From: Gemmatimonadota bacterium
GTDB lineage: Bacteria; Gemmatimonadota; Gemmatimonadetes; Longimicrobiales; Gaopeijiaceae
Direction: 5' to 3'
DNA length: 15,274 bases
Assembly (NCBI GenBank): GCA_018678395.1
Contig: JAHHMJ010000357.1
Coordinates: 1-15,274 of the forward strand
Shown: positions 1 through 8,300 of the stretch, piece by piece
Layout: each line of letters opens with the position of its first letter
How positions within the stretch are numbered: the first letter of the stretch is position 1
Made by a program: the position numbers and the translations under genes
The notes under the pieces: generated by a model
Told to the model about the DNA's origin: nothing
Seen by the model: only the letters and a program-made list of their open reading frames with translations
Databases searched by the model: none

Positions 1-15
1 GACGCCTTCACACAG

Positions 16-1773
16 GTGCTCATGGTGGAGCCCGGCGGTAGCGAGACAGCCGAACACGCGCCCGGAGACGGAGCGATCGAGGAGGCCGACCGGGGCGCCG
101 CGACACCGGGCACGGATCGCTGGCCCAGTGTGGTCGAGGGCGCGGGAGGGGATCGACCGGCGCTCCGCACCGGCAGTTGGGCATCCGAGCAGCCCCATCG
201 TCAGCAGTTCGTGCCGCCGTGCAACCACGTCTGCCCTGCCGGCAACGACGTGCAGGGATTCCTGCACGCCCTCGCCGAAGACCGAGTCGACGATGCCCTC
301 GAGGTGCTCCTCCGCACCTCGCCCTTCCCCGCCGTGTGTGGCCGCGTATGTCCGGCTCCGTGCATGGCGTCGTGCAACCGGCGGGATCTCGACGGCTCGG
401 TGAACGTCCGGGAGCTCGAACGGCTGGCCGGCGATGTGGGGTCGGTCGAACTGGTACCGGCCGAGCGACGCCCCGAGCGCGTGGCGATCGTCGGCTCGGG
501 TCCCGCCGGTCTGTCCGCGGCGTATCATCTCGCCCTCTACGGGTACGGGGTCACGCTCTACGAGGCCGGGCCCCATCCAGGTGGGTTGCTGCGGACCGGT
601 ATCCCCGAGTTCCGGCTCCCCGGTGCGGTGCTCCAACGCGAGATCGATCGGATTCTGGATCTCGGAGTGGAGGTGATTCCGGATGCGCGGGTCGATCGGG
701 AGCGTCTTCTGGGCCTGGCCGTGACCCACGACGCCGTGCTCGTGGCGACGGGGCTGCAGGAGCTCCGCAGTCTTCGCCTCGGCACGGGCGACGACGAGGA
801 CGTGGTCCAGGGCATCGATCTGCTCGACCGGGTTCGTTCGGGGGACCCGCCTCGCTTCGACGGACAGGACGTCGTGGTGGTGGGCGGCGGGAACACCGCG
901 ATGGATGCGGCGCGGTCCGCCCTCCGGCTCGGGGCCACCTCGGTGCGTGTCGTCTACCGACGCACGCGAGCCGAGATGCCGGCCATCGCCGAGGAGATCG
1001 ACGAGGCCCTCGAGGAGGGGGTCGTCATCGACTACCTGACCCAACCGATCGCTCTCGTTCGCGAGGCACAGGCGGACGGCGACAGCGGTCAGCCCGAGCT
1101 GGTGTGCGGTCGCATGGAGCTCGGAGAACCCGACGCCTCGGGCCGGCGCCGACCCGTGGAGGTCGCCGACTCCGAGTTCCGTCTGGGCTGCCATCGCCTG
1201 GTTCTGGCCCTCGGGCAGTCGCCCGACCTCTCCGTCTTCCCCGAAGGCACCGAGGTTCGCGAGGGTGAGCGGCTTCTGGGGCTTCTGGAGACCCCGGTGT
1301 ATGCGGTCGGGGACCTCGCGAGCAACGAGGGAACCGTCGCGGCGGCGATCGGCAGTGGCCGCCGAGCCGCGCTCCACATGCATCAGACCCTGACGGGCGA
1401 GGTGGTGGCCATCGGCGAGCAGACCCGTGTCCGGTCCGACGTCGATCAGTGGCACGACGAGGTCATCCGTACCGACGCCCTTCGGATGCACCTCTTCGAA
1501 CGCCAGCCGACCGGCGAGAGCCCCGCCCTCGACCTCCCCCGACGGCGCACGACCTTCGACGAGATCCACGAGGGTCTCGCCGACGCCTCCGAGGCGCGCC
1601 GGTGTCTGTCCTGCGGCGTGTGCAACGAGTGCGACCTCTGCATCACGTACTGCCCCGAGGGCGTGCTCAAGCGCGTCGGCCACGCTCTCGTCTTCGACTA
1701 CGCCTACTGCAAGGGCTGTGGGATCTGCGTCACGGAATGCCCTCGCAACGTCGTCTTCATGAGCCATCTCTAG
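16..1773 (+). CDS. GltD-like FAD/NAD(P) oxidoreductase fused to a 2x[4Fe-4S] ferredoxin domain (2-oxoacid oxidoreductase delta-like)
   Basis: This protein probably passes electrons between NAD(P)H and the iron-sulfur chain of the 2-oxoacid:ferredoxin oxidoreductase encoded just downstream. Seen, numbering from the GTG at 16: a poorly conserved, charged N-terminus (about 1-65); a GltD-type N-terminal cluster domain with Cys69, 73, 108, 112, 116 and 120; an FAD-binding GSGPAG loop at 160-165; a second dinucleotide loop GGGNTA at 290-295; the flavoprotein motif YAVGD at 429-433; and a C-terminal ferredoxin with CxxCxxCxxxCP at 536-547 and 565-576, as in the delta subunit of pyruvate:ferredoxin oxidoreductase. 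The start is uncertain. The frame is open to the window edge, and an ATG at 22 has an AGG five bases before it. The next gene starts 10 bases downstream. The physiological electron direction cannot be read from sequence. Confidence 0.88.
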   Translation: MLMVEPGGSETAEHAPGDGAIEEADRGAATPGTDRWPSVVEGAGGDRPALRTGSWASEQPHRQQFVPPCNHVCPAGNDVQGFLHALAEDRVDDALEVLLRTSPFPAVCGRVCPAPCMASCNRRDLDGSVNVRELERLAGDVGSVELVPAERRPERVAIVGSGPAGLSAAYHLALYGYGVTLYEAGPHPGGLLRTGIPEFRLPGAVLQREIDRILDLGVEVIPDARVDRERLLGLAVTHDAVLVATGLQELRSLRLGTGDDEDVVQGIDLLDRVRSGDPPRFDGQDVVVVGGGNTAMDAARSALRLGATSVRVVYRRTRAEMPAIAEEIDEALEEGVVIDYLTQPIALVREAQADGDSGQPELVCGRMELGEPDASGRRRPVEVADSEFRLGCHRLVLALGQSPDLSVFPEGTEVREGERLLGLLETPVYAVGDLASNEGTVAAAIGSGRRAALHMHQTLTGEVVAIGEQTRVRSDVDQWHDEVIRTDALRMHLFERQPTGESPALDLPRRRTTFDEIHEGLADASEARRCLSCGVCNECDLCITYCPEGVLKRVGHALVFDYAYCKGCGICVTECPRNVVFMSHL

Positions 1774-1783
1774 GAGCGGGTCC

Positions 1784-2992
1784 ATGCCTCTCGACGTCGT
1801 CACCGGAAACCACGCGGCCGGGCACGCACTCTCTCTGGCCGGCGAGGCGAACCGAGTCGGCCGAGGCACCGCCTGCGGCATCTATCCGATCACGCCCCAG
1901 ACCGAGATCGTGGAGCGGGTCGCGGCCTTCCCCTTCTCGCGGGGGCGGGTGGTCGCGGTGGAAAGTGAACATTCCGCAATGGGCGTGACGATGGGGGCAT
2001 CGGCCTCCGGCGCCCGGGCCTTCACAGCCAGCTCGTCGAACGGCCTGGCCTACATGGTCGAGAACATCATGGTGGCGGGCTTCTACCGGCTGCCGATCGT
2101 GATGGTCGCCGTCAACCGAACGTTGGGCCCACCGTGGAACATCTGGGCCGACCAGGGCGACACGCTGATGCTCCGGGACTTCCCCTGGGTGCAGCTCTAC
2201 GCGGCCGACAACCAGCAGGTCCACGACCTGACCCTGCTGGCCTTCCGCCTCGCCGAGGACCCGCGCATCCTGCTCCCGGTCCTGGTCTGCATGGACGCCT
2301 TCATCGTCTCTCACACCCAGGCGGAGACCGAGCTCGCGTCCCAGGCTCAGGTCGACGACTACCTCCCGGCTCTCAACCTGCCGCACCGCCTCGACCCGTC
2401 TCACCCTCGGGCCCTGGGCAGCATGGTCTGGCCCGCGGCGACCGTGTCGCACCGCAAGGAAATCGACGAGGCGATGGCGCGGGTCCCCACGGTGATTCGC
2501 GAATGCCGCAGTGCCTTCCTCGAGATCTTCGGACGCGACCCCGGCGGCGCCATGGAGATCTTCGAGACGGACGACGCCGACGCGATCCTGGTCGCCTCGG
2601 CCACCGTCGCCACGACCGCGCGCGGGGTCGTCGAGCGGCGTCGCGCCCGCGGAGAGCGTGTCGGGCTGGTGACCATGCGGCTCTTCCGACCCTTCCCCGC
2701 GGACGCCCTCCGGGCCGCCTGCAGCCCCGCCGGCCGCATCGGAGTGCTCGACCGTGACTACGCGGCCGGGGTGGGTGGAATCTGGGCCCAGGACGTCCGC
2801 GCGGCCTTCCAGGGTCGAGGCGACCGGATGATCCAGGACTACCTGCTGGGAGTCGGAGGGGGCGACGTCACGCCCGACCTCATCGAGAGGATCGTGGACG
2901 ATCTCATGGCCCGAGCGGACGGCGACGCACCCGTCTGGGCCGACCTCGCCGAGACCTGGACCACGGCACCCGCTGCGGAGGTGGACGCATGA
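1784..2992 (+). CDS. porA: Pyruvate/2-oxoacid:ferredoxin oxidoreductase, alpha subunit
   Basis: This is the alpha subunit of the cytoplasmic enzyme that oxidatively decarboxylates pyruvate or a related 2-oxoacid to acyl-CoA, or runs in reverse, using ferredoxin. Seen: the pyrimidine-binding domain with the family signature YPITPQTEI at residues 34-42; a Glu-containing stretch (ESEHSAMG, 60-67); a Ser-rich SSSNGLAYMVE segment at 83-93; and a C-terminal transketolase-like domain from about 265 (DDADAILVASATVA) onward. At 402 residues the length is normal for a separate alpha subunit. AGGAG at 1772-1776 overlaps the stop of the previous gene and sits seven bases before the ATG, which supports this start. 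The gene ends in a 4-bp ATGA overlap with the beta subunit. Substrate is inferred only at family level, and other 2-oxoacids are possible. Confidence 0.93.
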   Translation: MPLDVVTGNHAAGHALSLAGEANRVGRGTACGIYPITPQTEIVERVAAFPFSRGRVVAVESEHSAMGVTMGASASGARAFTASSSNGLAYMVENIMVAGFYRLPIVMVAVNRTLGPPWNIWADQGDTLMLRDFPWVQLYAADNQQVHDLTLLAFRLAEDPRILLPVLVCMDAFIVSHTQAETELASQAQVDDYLPALNLPHRLDPSHPRALGSMVWPAATVSHRKEIDEAMARVPTVIRECRSAFLEIFGRDPGGAMEIFETDDADAILVASATVATTARGVVERRRARGERVGLVTMRLFRPFPADALRAACSPAGRIGVLDRDYAAGVGGIWAQDVRAAFQGRGDRMIQDYLLGVGGGDVTPDLIERIVDDLMARADGDAPVWADLAETWTTAPAAEVDA

Positions 2993-3897
2993 GCACCGAT
3001 GCCGCCCTCGTCATTCCGGAGATCCCGTGCAGCGAAGAGTGCCTTCTCCGCGAGGGCAACACGAACTGCGGCGGGTGTGGGATGAGTCTGGGCCTGAACA
3101 TGCTGGCGCGGGCGCTCGCCGACGCGGACCAGACGTGTCAACTGGCCATCCCGGCGTGCTGCGGCATCGTCGCCGCCGGCGCGTTCCCGACGACCGCTTA
3201 CTCTGTCCCCACGATCGCGACCACCTTCGCGGCCGCCGCCGCGGTGGCGTCGGGCATGGTCGCGATCCGCGACCTCAACGGCGAGCGCCACCAGGTCGTC
3301 TGCTGGGCGGGGGACGGCGGGACCTACGACATCGGGCTCGCCACGCTCTCGGCCGCGGCCGAGCGCAACGAGGACATTCTCTACGTCTGCTACGACAACG
3401 AGATCTACGGCAACACCGGCGGCCAACGCTCGAGCGCTACCCCGCCCGGCGCCCGCACGACGACCACGCCGCGCGGGAAGCGTGAGGCCAAGAAGGACAT
3501 CATTGCCATCATGGCCGCGCACCGCATCCCGTATGCGGCCACCGTATCCATCGCCCACCCGGACGACGCCCATCGCAAGTTCCTGACGGCGTTCGACACC
3601 GTGGGCACGCGTTTCCTGCTGATCCACTCGCCCTGCCCCACCGGATGGAAGTCCGAGCCCGCGGACTCCGTGAACCTCGTGCGCCTGGCCGTGCGATCGG
3701 GACTCTTCCCGCTCTACGAGGTGTTCGACGGCCTTCGCTACCGGATCAACGCGCGCCCGGACGGCGCCGACCCGGCCGAGTACTTCGCGCGGCAACGGCG
3801 TTTCCCCAGCGACGCGGTGGACCTGGACACCACCCGACGGGTGTGCCGCGAAGGTTTCGAGCGGTTGGAGACGCTGGCGCAGGCGTTCCCGGGGTAG
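2989..3897 (+). CDS. porB: Pyruvate/2-oxoacid:ferredoxin oxidoreductase, beta subunit (TPP-binding)
   Basis: This subunit carries thiamine diphosphate and a [4Fe-4S] cluster and pairs with the alpha subunit encoded immediately upstream. Seen: cluster-type cysteines in CGGCG (Cys27, Cys30), PACCGI (Cys57/58) and the family hallmark SPCPTGW (Cys216). The TPP/Mg motif is GDGGTYDIG from residue 108, continuing to the conserved NEIYGNTGGQ at 137-146. Cys14 and Cys18 are additional. The length of 302 residues fits the family. GGAGG at 2977-2981 lies seven bases before the ATG, and the ATGA overlap with the alpha gene indicates translational coupling. No gamma subunit is encoded downstream. The next gene is convergent, with only eight bases between the two stop codons. 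Confidence 0.93.
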   Translation: MSTDAALVIPEIPCSEECLLREGNTNCGGCGMSLGLNMLARALADADQTCQLAIPACCGIVAAGAFPTTAYSVPTIATTFAAAAAVASGMVAIRDLNGERHQVVCWAGDGGTYDIGLATLSAAAERNEDILYVCYDNEIYGNTGGQRSSATPPGARTTTTPRGKREAKKDIIAIMAAHRIPYAATVSIAHPDDAHRKFLTAFDTVGTRFLLIHSPCPTGWKSEPADSVNLVRLAVRSGLFPLYEVFDGLRYRINARPDGADPAEYFARQRRFPSDAVDLDTTRRVCREGFERLETLAQAFPG

Positions 3898-3905
3898 TCT
3901 GACGA

Positions 3906-5171
3906 CTACGGTTCAATCTCGGTCCCGGACAGCGCGCGGCCCGGGGCGTCCAGTGCCCGAGCGACCTCATGCGCGACCACGGCGTGCCCCTCGGCATCGA
4001 GGTGCCCGTCGATGTTCTCGAAGAACGGCTGCGCGGGTGACGCGGTGAGAGCCGGCAGCAGGTCGAGGGCCGGCACACCTGCGCGGGAGAGAGCTTCGAG
4101 GATCCGGGCGCGCACCTCGTCCTCGGCCGCCCAGAGTCCGGGGAGGTCGGGGTGGTCGACCGCGCCCTGCATTCGGGGCGCGAACACCGACTCCTTGGTC
4201 GGCAGGAGCGCTACGACCATCACCGTCCCCGAGGCCGCTGCCACAGCGGCCATCCGTACGAGCGCTCCGATCGTCTGTTCGAGGCCGATCCGAATGCGCA
4301 CATCCTCGAGATCCAGGACGCGGCGCCGGTACGCCGGTGAAAGCAGGCCGCGCCACTCGGGACCGTCGTACACTGCGACGTACGCTGCGCGCTCCTCGGT
4401 CACGGCGTCCACCGCGCGGGAGAATTCGGGGTGAAGGAGTGGCGACTGGCCGGCGCGCGGCTGAATCAGGCGACGTCCCGCTCGAAGAAGCCCGTAGAGT
4501 CGGCTGCGGTCGGACAGGACGTCGCGCAGGCCCGACGAGCCAGGCTCGCCCACCGACGGCTCCGGGTCTCCGGCCCGAAACAGCCGACGGGCCTCCGCCT
4601 CGATCGAGGCGGACGCCTCGAGACGGTTCAGTTCGGCCCATTCGTCCGGCTCGACCGTGCTCTCGAGGACTCCGCGCTCGTTCGCCACGACGAACGCGTC
4701 GAAAAGGTCGTTGCCCATGTAGAGGGCCACCACGATGCTCTCGGGATCCAACTCCAGCGCCCGCGGCAGGATCGACTCGTACTGGAGCGCGCCCCACGTG
4801 GGCACTCCGAAGTTGTACACCGTTCTCCCCATGGCCTCGGCCAGCAGAGATGGCCAGGCCTGGTCGGAAGAGACCGACGTACCGTAGGTGTGCGAATCAC
4901 CGAGCGTGACGATACCGGCCCGCGCGGGAACCGAGTCGTTGCGAAATCCCCACGCGTCGTGCTCCGGATGAAGCGGATTACCGCGCAGCATCAGCAGCGA
5001 GTCGGTCACCAGGGGCTCGATCGGCTGCGATTTCGCCGTGAGTCGGTCGATCGGGCCCGCAAGCGAGGCCGCGACCCAAAGGCCGATCTCGGCGAGAGCG
5101 AACCCGAAGAGGATCAGGCTCAGCCGAACGGCTCCCCGTGCGAGCTTCGAACGCAAGCGGTTCTCGGTCAT
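3906..5171 (-). CDS. Membrane-anchored SGNH/GDSL-family hydrolase
   Basis: This is a probable esterase or acyl-transfer enzyme acting outside the cytoplasmic membrane; the substrate is unknown. Numbering from the ATG at 5171 (421 residues): one N-terminal hydrophobic anchor at about 15-38, then the SGNH blocks. These are GDSHTYG at 91-97 (nucleophile Ser93), the Gly of NFGVPTWG near 122, GND at 153-155, and the C-terminal DGHLDAEGH at 388-396, which supplies the catalytic Asp and His. The start was chosen because GGAG lies six bases before this ATG. A GTG at 5183 would add four residues and also has a G-rich stretch upstream. Relatives include AlgX/AlgJ- and DltD-like proteins that work with membrane O-acyltransferases, but none is encoded in this window. 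It is transcribed alone, convergent with porB. Confidence 0.85.
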   Translation of the reverse strand: MTENRLRSKLARGAVRLSLILFGFALAEIGLWVAASLAGPIDRLTAKSQPIEPLVTDSLLMLRGNPLHPEHDAWGFRNDSVPARAGIVTLGDSHTYGTSVSSDQAWPSLLAEAMGRTVYNFGVPTWGALQYESILPRALELDPESIVVALYMGNDLFDAFVVANERGVLESTVEPDEWAELNRLEASASIEAEARRLFRAGDPEPSVGEPGSSGLRDVLSDRSRLYGLLRAGRRLIQPRAGQSPLLHPEFSRAVDAVTEERAAYVAVYDGPEWRGLLSPAYRRRVLDLEDVRIRIGLEQTIGALVRMAAVAAASGTVMVVALLPTKESVFAPRMQGAVDHPDLPGLWAAEDEVRARILEALSRAGVPALDLLPALTASPAQPFFENIDGHLDAEGHAVVAHEVARALDAPGRALSGTEIEP

Positions 5172-5265
5172 CTGTAGCTCCACGAACCGATCCCCCTATT
5201 GAATCTTGGGGCCGGTGCAGTGCGGTGGAAGAGGTCCGGACACTTGCCCCGAGAGTGCCGGAGTC

Positions 5266-5281
5266 GGACTGTCGGCAGTCC
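5266..5281. promoter_or_regulatory. Perfect 6-bp hairpin in the divergent 5172-5343 intergenic region
   Basis: GGACTG and CAGTCC form a perfect inverted repeat around the tetraloop TCGG. It lies about 60 bases before the GTG of the small membrane protein, in the shared upstream region of two divergent genes. It could be an operator or a leader hairpin. Chance is also possible in such GC-rich DNA. No convincing -10/-35 pair was found on either strand here. Confidence 0.25.
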
Positions 5282-5343
5282 CATTCAACTCCAGCCCCGA
5301 CCCGAGCCCAAGGTGGGCCGGGAGCCCTGCGACGAGGTTCGAC

Positions 5344-5760
5344 GTGATCCCCGAATACCTCCACCTCGCGAGCACCCTGCTGATGGCCGGGCTGATCCTC
5401 TTCGTGCAGGTGGTGCACTACCCGCTCATGGCCCACGTAGGGGATCCGTACACGACATACCAGCGGCACCACATGCGGCGCACCGGGCTCGTCGTCGGCC
5501 CATTGATGCTCGTGGAGCTGACCACCGCGGTCTGGCTGGTCGTCCATCCGCCGGCCCCCGGTCTCACCGGCCTCGCCTGGGTAGGCGTGGGTCTCCTCGC
5601 CGTGATCTGGGCCTCGACCGGGCTGCTCCAAGCCCCTGCGCATGCACGCCTCACCGAAGGCTTCGATGCCGGCGTCCACCGGCGCCTGGTCCGCTCCAAC
5701 TGGATCCGGACGGTGGCCTGGCTCGCCCGGGTCCCGGTGGCCGTCGCACTCGCGCAATGA
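5344..5760 (+). CDS. Four-helix integral membrane protein of unknown function
   Basis: I do not recognise a characterised family. The 138-residue product has four hydrophobic segments, at about residues 6-28, 47-68, 74-95 and 118-136. Between the first two is a polar loop with conserved-looking residues (QVVHYPL at 22-28, YQRHHMRR at 39-46). The loop between helices 3 and 4 is rich in His and Arg. The GTG at 5344 is chosen because GAGG lies six bases upstream and because the hydrophobic protein begins there. The same frame is open further upstream (from 5206), but that part is low-complexity and Pro-rich and reads like non-coding sequence. The His-rich loops could bind a metal or heme, but that is speculation. 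It stands alone, divergent from the SGNH hydrolase and convergent with a tRNA gene. Confidence 0.75.
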   Translation: MIPEYLHLASTLLMAGLILFVQVVHYPLMAHVGDPYTTYQRHHMRRTGLVVGPLMLVELTTAVWLVVHPPAPGLTGLAWVGVGLLAVIWASTGLLQAPAHARLTEGFDAGVHRRLVRSNWIRTVAWLARVPVAVALAQ

Positions 5761-5820
5761 CGAAGGGGCCCCGGCCGCCGTCTCGAGCGATCGAGATCGA
5801 GAGGGCACGGGGTCCCCGAA

Positions 5821-5893
<73 letters not shown>

Positions 5894-6039
5894 CGAAGAA
5901 CCAAAGCTGACCCCGGAGCCGGACGACGACAACCGCCTGCCACCGGCAGTCCCGGACCGCTCAGGTCCCGTCGGACGAACCGGGGCATGCAGGATCGGCA
6001 CGAGCCTTGCGCTCTCGAGGCCCGCGGCCCCGCCGCGAG

Positions 6040-6057
6040 CCACGGCATGTACCGTGG
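6040..6057. promoter_or_regulatory. Inverted repeat upstream of the DUF5666 lipoprotein gene
   Basis: CCACGG and CCGTGG flank a six-base spacer, ending 32 bases before the ATG of the lipoprotein gene. The symmetry would suit a dimeric regulator, or a hairpin in the 5' untranslated leader. The rest of the 196-bp gap between the tRNA and this gene (5894-6089) shows no clear promoter hexamers and no small gene that I can support. Confidence 0.3.
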
Positions 6058-6089
6058 TTCCTGACCATCTCTCGATCCGAGGTCCACAC

Positions 6090-8126
6090 ATGCGGGCACT
6101 CCTTGCCACCGACCGGACCAGACTTCCGATTCGCGGCGCGCTCCTGGGCCTGGCGATGGCCGGCCTGGCGGCCTGCTCGGGCAGCGACGCCCCGACGGCC
6201 ATCTCGCTCGAGCCGGATCCGCCCCCTCCCGGGGTCGAGCCGGGCATGGCGACGCTCCAGGCGGCCGCCACGGACGCGGGTGCCCGCATCGAGGTGGAGG
6301 TCATGCAGGAGGGGGGCGCCTGGCTGGCCCACGAGGTCGAGATCCAGACGGCTTCCGATCGGGATGCGCTCGAGCGGCTCGAGTCGCCGCTCGTCGCTGC
6401 AGCGGCGGCGACCGGGGGACTCACCCTCCAGTTGGGCGGTCTCGAAGTCCGCGTCGCGGACGGCGCCCGGTTCATGGTGGACGGGGGACGGGAAGTGTCG
6501 CGGGATGCGTTCTTCGCCACCGTCGAGGCGCTCATCGCGGCCGGCGAGACGCCCGGAATCGAGGTGCTCCGACCGGCGACCTCGCCCGCCCAGGCGCCGA
6601 ACCTCGATGTATTCGAGGCCGAGATCGTGCGATTGAACGCCGACTCAGAGGACCGCGTCATCGACCTGAACATGGACGGCCGCCACCTGCGCATGCCGGT
6701 CGCAGGCGCCGGAATGCTCACCCTCCTGGGCGTCGAACTCACGGTTGATCCCGGGGCCAGCAGCGTTGTCGAGAGGTCGGCGGATCAGGCCGGGGCCGTC
6801 GACGTGGACGGCATGGCACAGTCGGCGGACGACGCCGCCGGCACCGTCACGCTGGAAGACGGGACGGTCCTGCGCGTGCTCGCGGGAACCCGCATCAAGA
6901 CGGGGGGTGATCGGCTGGCCTCGATCGCCCACGTGGCCGCGGCCCTGGATGGGGGCGCGGCCGTCGAGGTCGATGCGGACGCGGTGCTCGAAAGCGAGGG
7001 CGTCTACGTCGCGGTGAAGATCTCCTTCGATCCCGAAGCGTCCGACGACGGTTCGGACGGTGAGGAGGAGGAAGAAGAGGAGGAAGAGGGCGACGAGGAG
7101 GGCGACGGCGAAGACGAGCCCGAGGGTGTGCAGTTCGGCGGAAATGTCGTCTCCGTGGACCTCGAGGCCGGTACCTTCCTGATGACCACCGGCAAGGTCC
7201 TCACGGTGAGCGGGGAGACGCTGTTCGACGAGGAGGGTGACTTGTCCACCCTCGAGGCGATGGCGGGTGCGCTCGAGGCCGGCGATCGCGTGATGGCCGA
7301 GGGGCGGGCGGTCGAAGACGAAGAGACCGGTGCCTGGATGGTTCTCGACATGCGTGTGGAGACCAGCGGAGAAGACGGGGACTTCGGTGGCCGGGTCGCC
7401 TCCGTGGACCTCGAGGACGGCACGTTCACGCTCAAGAGCGGAAAGGTCATGACCCTCTCCGAGGAAACGAGCTTCGACGAGGAGGGCGACCTCACCTCCC
7501 TGGAGGCGATGGACGGCGCGATCGCCGCCGGCGACGTGGTCACCGTCGAGGGGCTGGCCGAGAAGGACCCCGAGACGGGTGCCTGGACGGTCCTGGAGAT
7601 CCGGGTGAACGCGAGCGGTGAAGACGGCGAGTTCGGCGGGCGGGTCGAGTCCGTCGACCTGGAGGCCGGCACCTTCACCCTGAAGAGCGGGAAGATCCTG
7701 ACGCTCGACGAAGGCACAACCTTCCTCGAGGAGGGGGACCTCGCATCGCTGGACGCGATGGCCGGGGCACTCGCGGCAGGCGACGTCGTGACCGTCGAGG
7801 GCATGGCGACCAAGGACTCCGAGACCGGAGCCTGGATCGCCACCGAACTCCTGGTCGAAACGAATGGCGAAGATGGCGAGTTCGGCGGTCGGGTCGCCTC
7901 GGTCGACACCGAGGCCGGCACCTTCACCCTCCAGAACGGTCGAGTCCTGACGGTCACGGGCGAGACCGCCTTCGACGAAGACGGGGACGCGACTTCGCTG
8001 GACGACATGGCCACCGCCCTCGGCGAGGGTGGTAAGCTCAACGTCTCGGGAATGATGGCCCAGGACGCGGACACGGGAGAATGGCTCGTCGCCGACGTGA
8101 CGGTGAAGCGCACCGGGAAGCCCTGA
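6090..8126 (+). CDS. Secreted lipoprotein with four tandem DUF5666-type repeats
   Basis: This is a probable surface or periplasmic lipoprotein of unknown function. Numbering from the ATG at 6090 (678 residues): basic N-terminus, hydrophobic stretch, and lipobox LAAC with Cys29 as the lipidation site. An N-terminal region (about 30-315) contains degenerate beta-rich units, one near 245-310 resembling the later repeats. Then come a Glu/Asp-rich linker (318-346, including nine consecutive Glu) and four repeats starting at 349, 432, 515 and 598. Each repeat opens with FGG, has a TF-L-SGK-like strand, an acidic FDEEGDL loop, and ends in ETGAW plus a strand. DUF5666 domains are predicted small beta-barrels. 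GAGG seven bases before this ATG decides the start; an upstream in-frame codon at 6054 has no signal sequence. The protein is strongly acidic, so metal binding is conceivable. Confidence 0.87.
   Translation: MRALLATDRTRLPIRGALLGLAMAGLAACSGSDAPTAISLEPDPPPPGVEPGMATLQAAATDAGARIEVEVMQEGGAWLAHEVEIQTASDRDALERLESPLVAAAAATGGLTLQLGGLEVRVADGARFMVDGGREVSRDAFFATVEALIAAGETPGIEVLRPATSPAQAPNLDVFEAEIVRLNADSEDRVIDLNMDGRHLRMPVAGAGMLTLLGVELTVDPGASSVVERSADQAGAVDVDGMAQSADDAAGTVTLEDGTVLRVLAGTRIKTGGDRLASIAHVAAALDGGAAVEVDADAVLESEGVYVAVKISFDPEASDDGSDGEEEEEEEEEGDEEGDGEDEPEGVQFGGNVVSVDLEAGTFLMTTGKVLTVSGETLFDEEGDLSTLEAMAGALEAGDRVMAEGRAVEDEETGAWMVLDMRVETSGEDGDFGGRVASVDLEDGTFTLKSGKVMTLSEETSFDEEGDLTSLEAMDGAIAAGDVVTVEGLAEKDPETGAWTVLEIRVNASGEDGEFGGRVESVDLEAGTFTLKSGKILTLDEGTTFLEEGDLASLDAMAGALAAGDVVTVEGMATKDSETGAWIATELLVETNGEDGEFGGRVASVDTEAGTFTLQNGRVLTVTGETAFDEDGDATSLDDMATALGEGGKLNVSGMMAQDADTGEWLVADVTVKRTGKP
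7134..8123 (+). repeat. Four in-frame tandem repeats, 249-bp period
   Basis: Copies start at 7134, 7383, 7632 and 7881, exactly 249 bp apart; the last is 243 bp long to the stop codon. The encoded units align without gaps. Copies 2 and 3 look most alike. Copy 4 is the most diverged, ending in MMAQDADTGEW and KRTGKP. The fixed period suggests relatively recent internal duplication or selection for constant domain length. Confidence 0.9.
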
Positions 8127-8138
8127 GGCGGCCGGACC

Positions 8139-8177
8139 GGCGGGGAGCGGCCGGGCCCCTGTCCACCGCTCCCCGCC
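8139..8177 (+). terminator. Strong GC hairpin after the lipoprotein gene
   Basis: GGCGGGGAGCGG (8139-8150) and CCGCTCCCCGCC (8166-8177) form a perfect 12-bp stem with a 15-base loop, starting 12 bases after the lipoprotein stop codon. The position fits transcription termination before the next gene. There is no T-run after the stem, so if it is a terminator it is not a classical intrinsic one. Confidence 0.6.
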
Positions 8178-8300
8178 TGCGGCTCCGCCCCGGCGGATCC
8201 ACTCTCCGAGGGTCGCCGTTTGACCGCTGAGGCCCCATCCGCGTACCCTCGCCCTTCGGGGTCAGTCCCATGGGCGCGCGCCCAGTACCGACGAGGATTC

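Noticed and set aside
177..1268. Plus-strand alternative frame of 363 codons inside the first gene
   Set aside because: Arg/Gly-rich translation with no motif, while the overlapping frame carries FAD, NAD(P) and Fe-S motifs.
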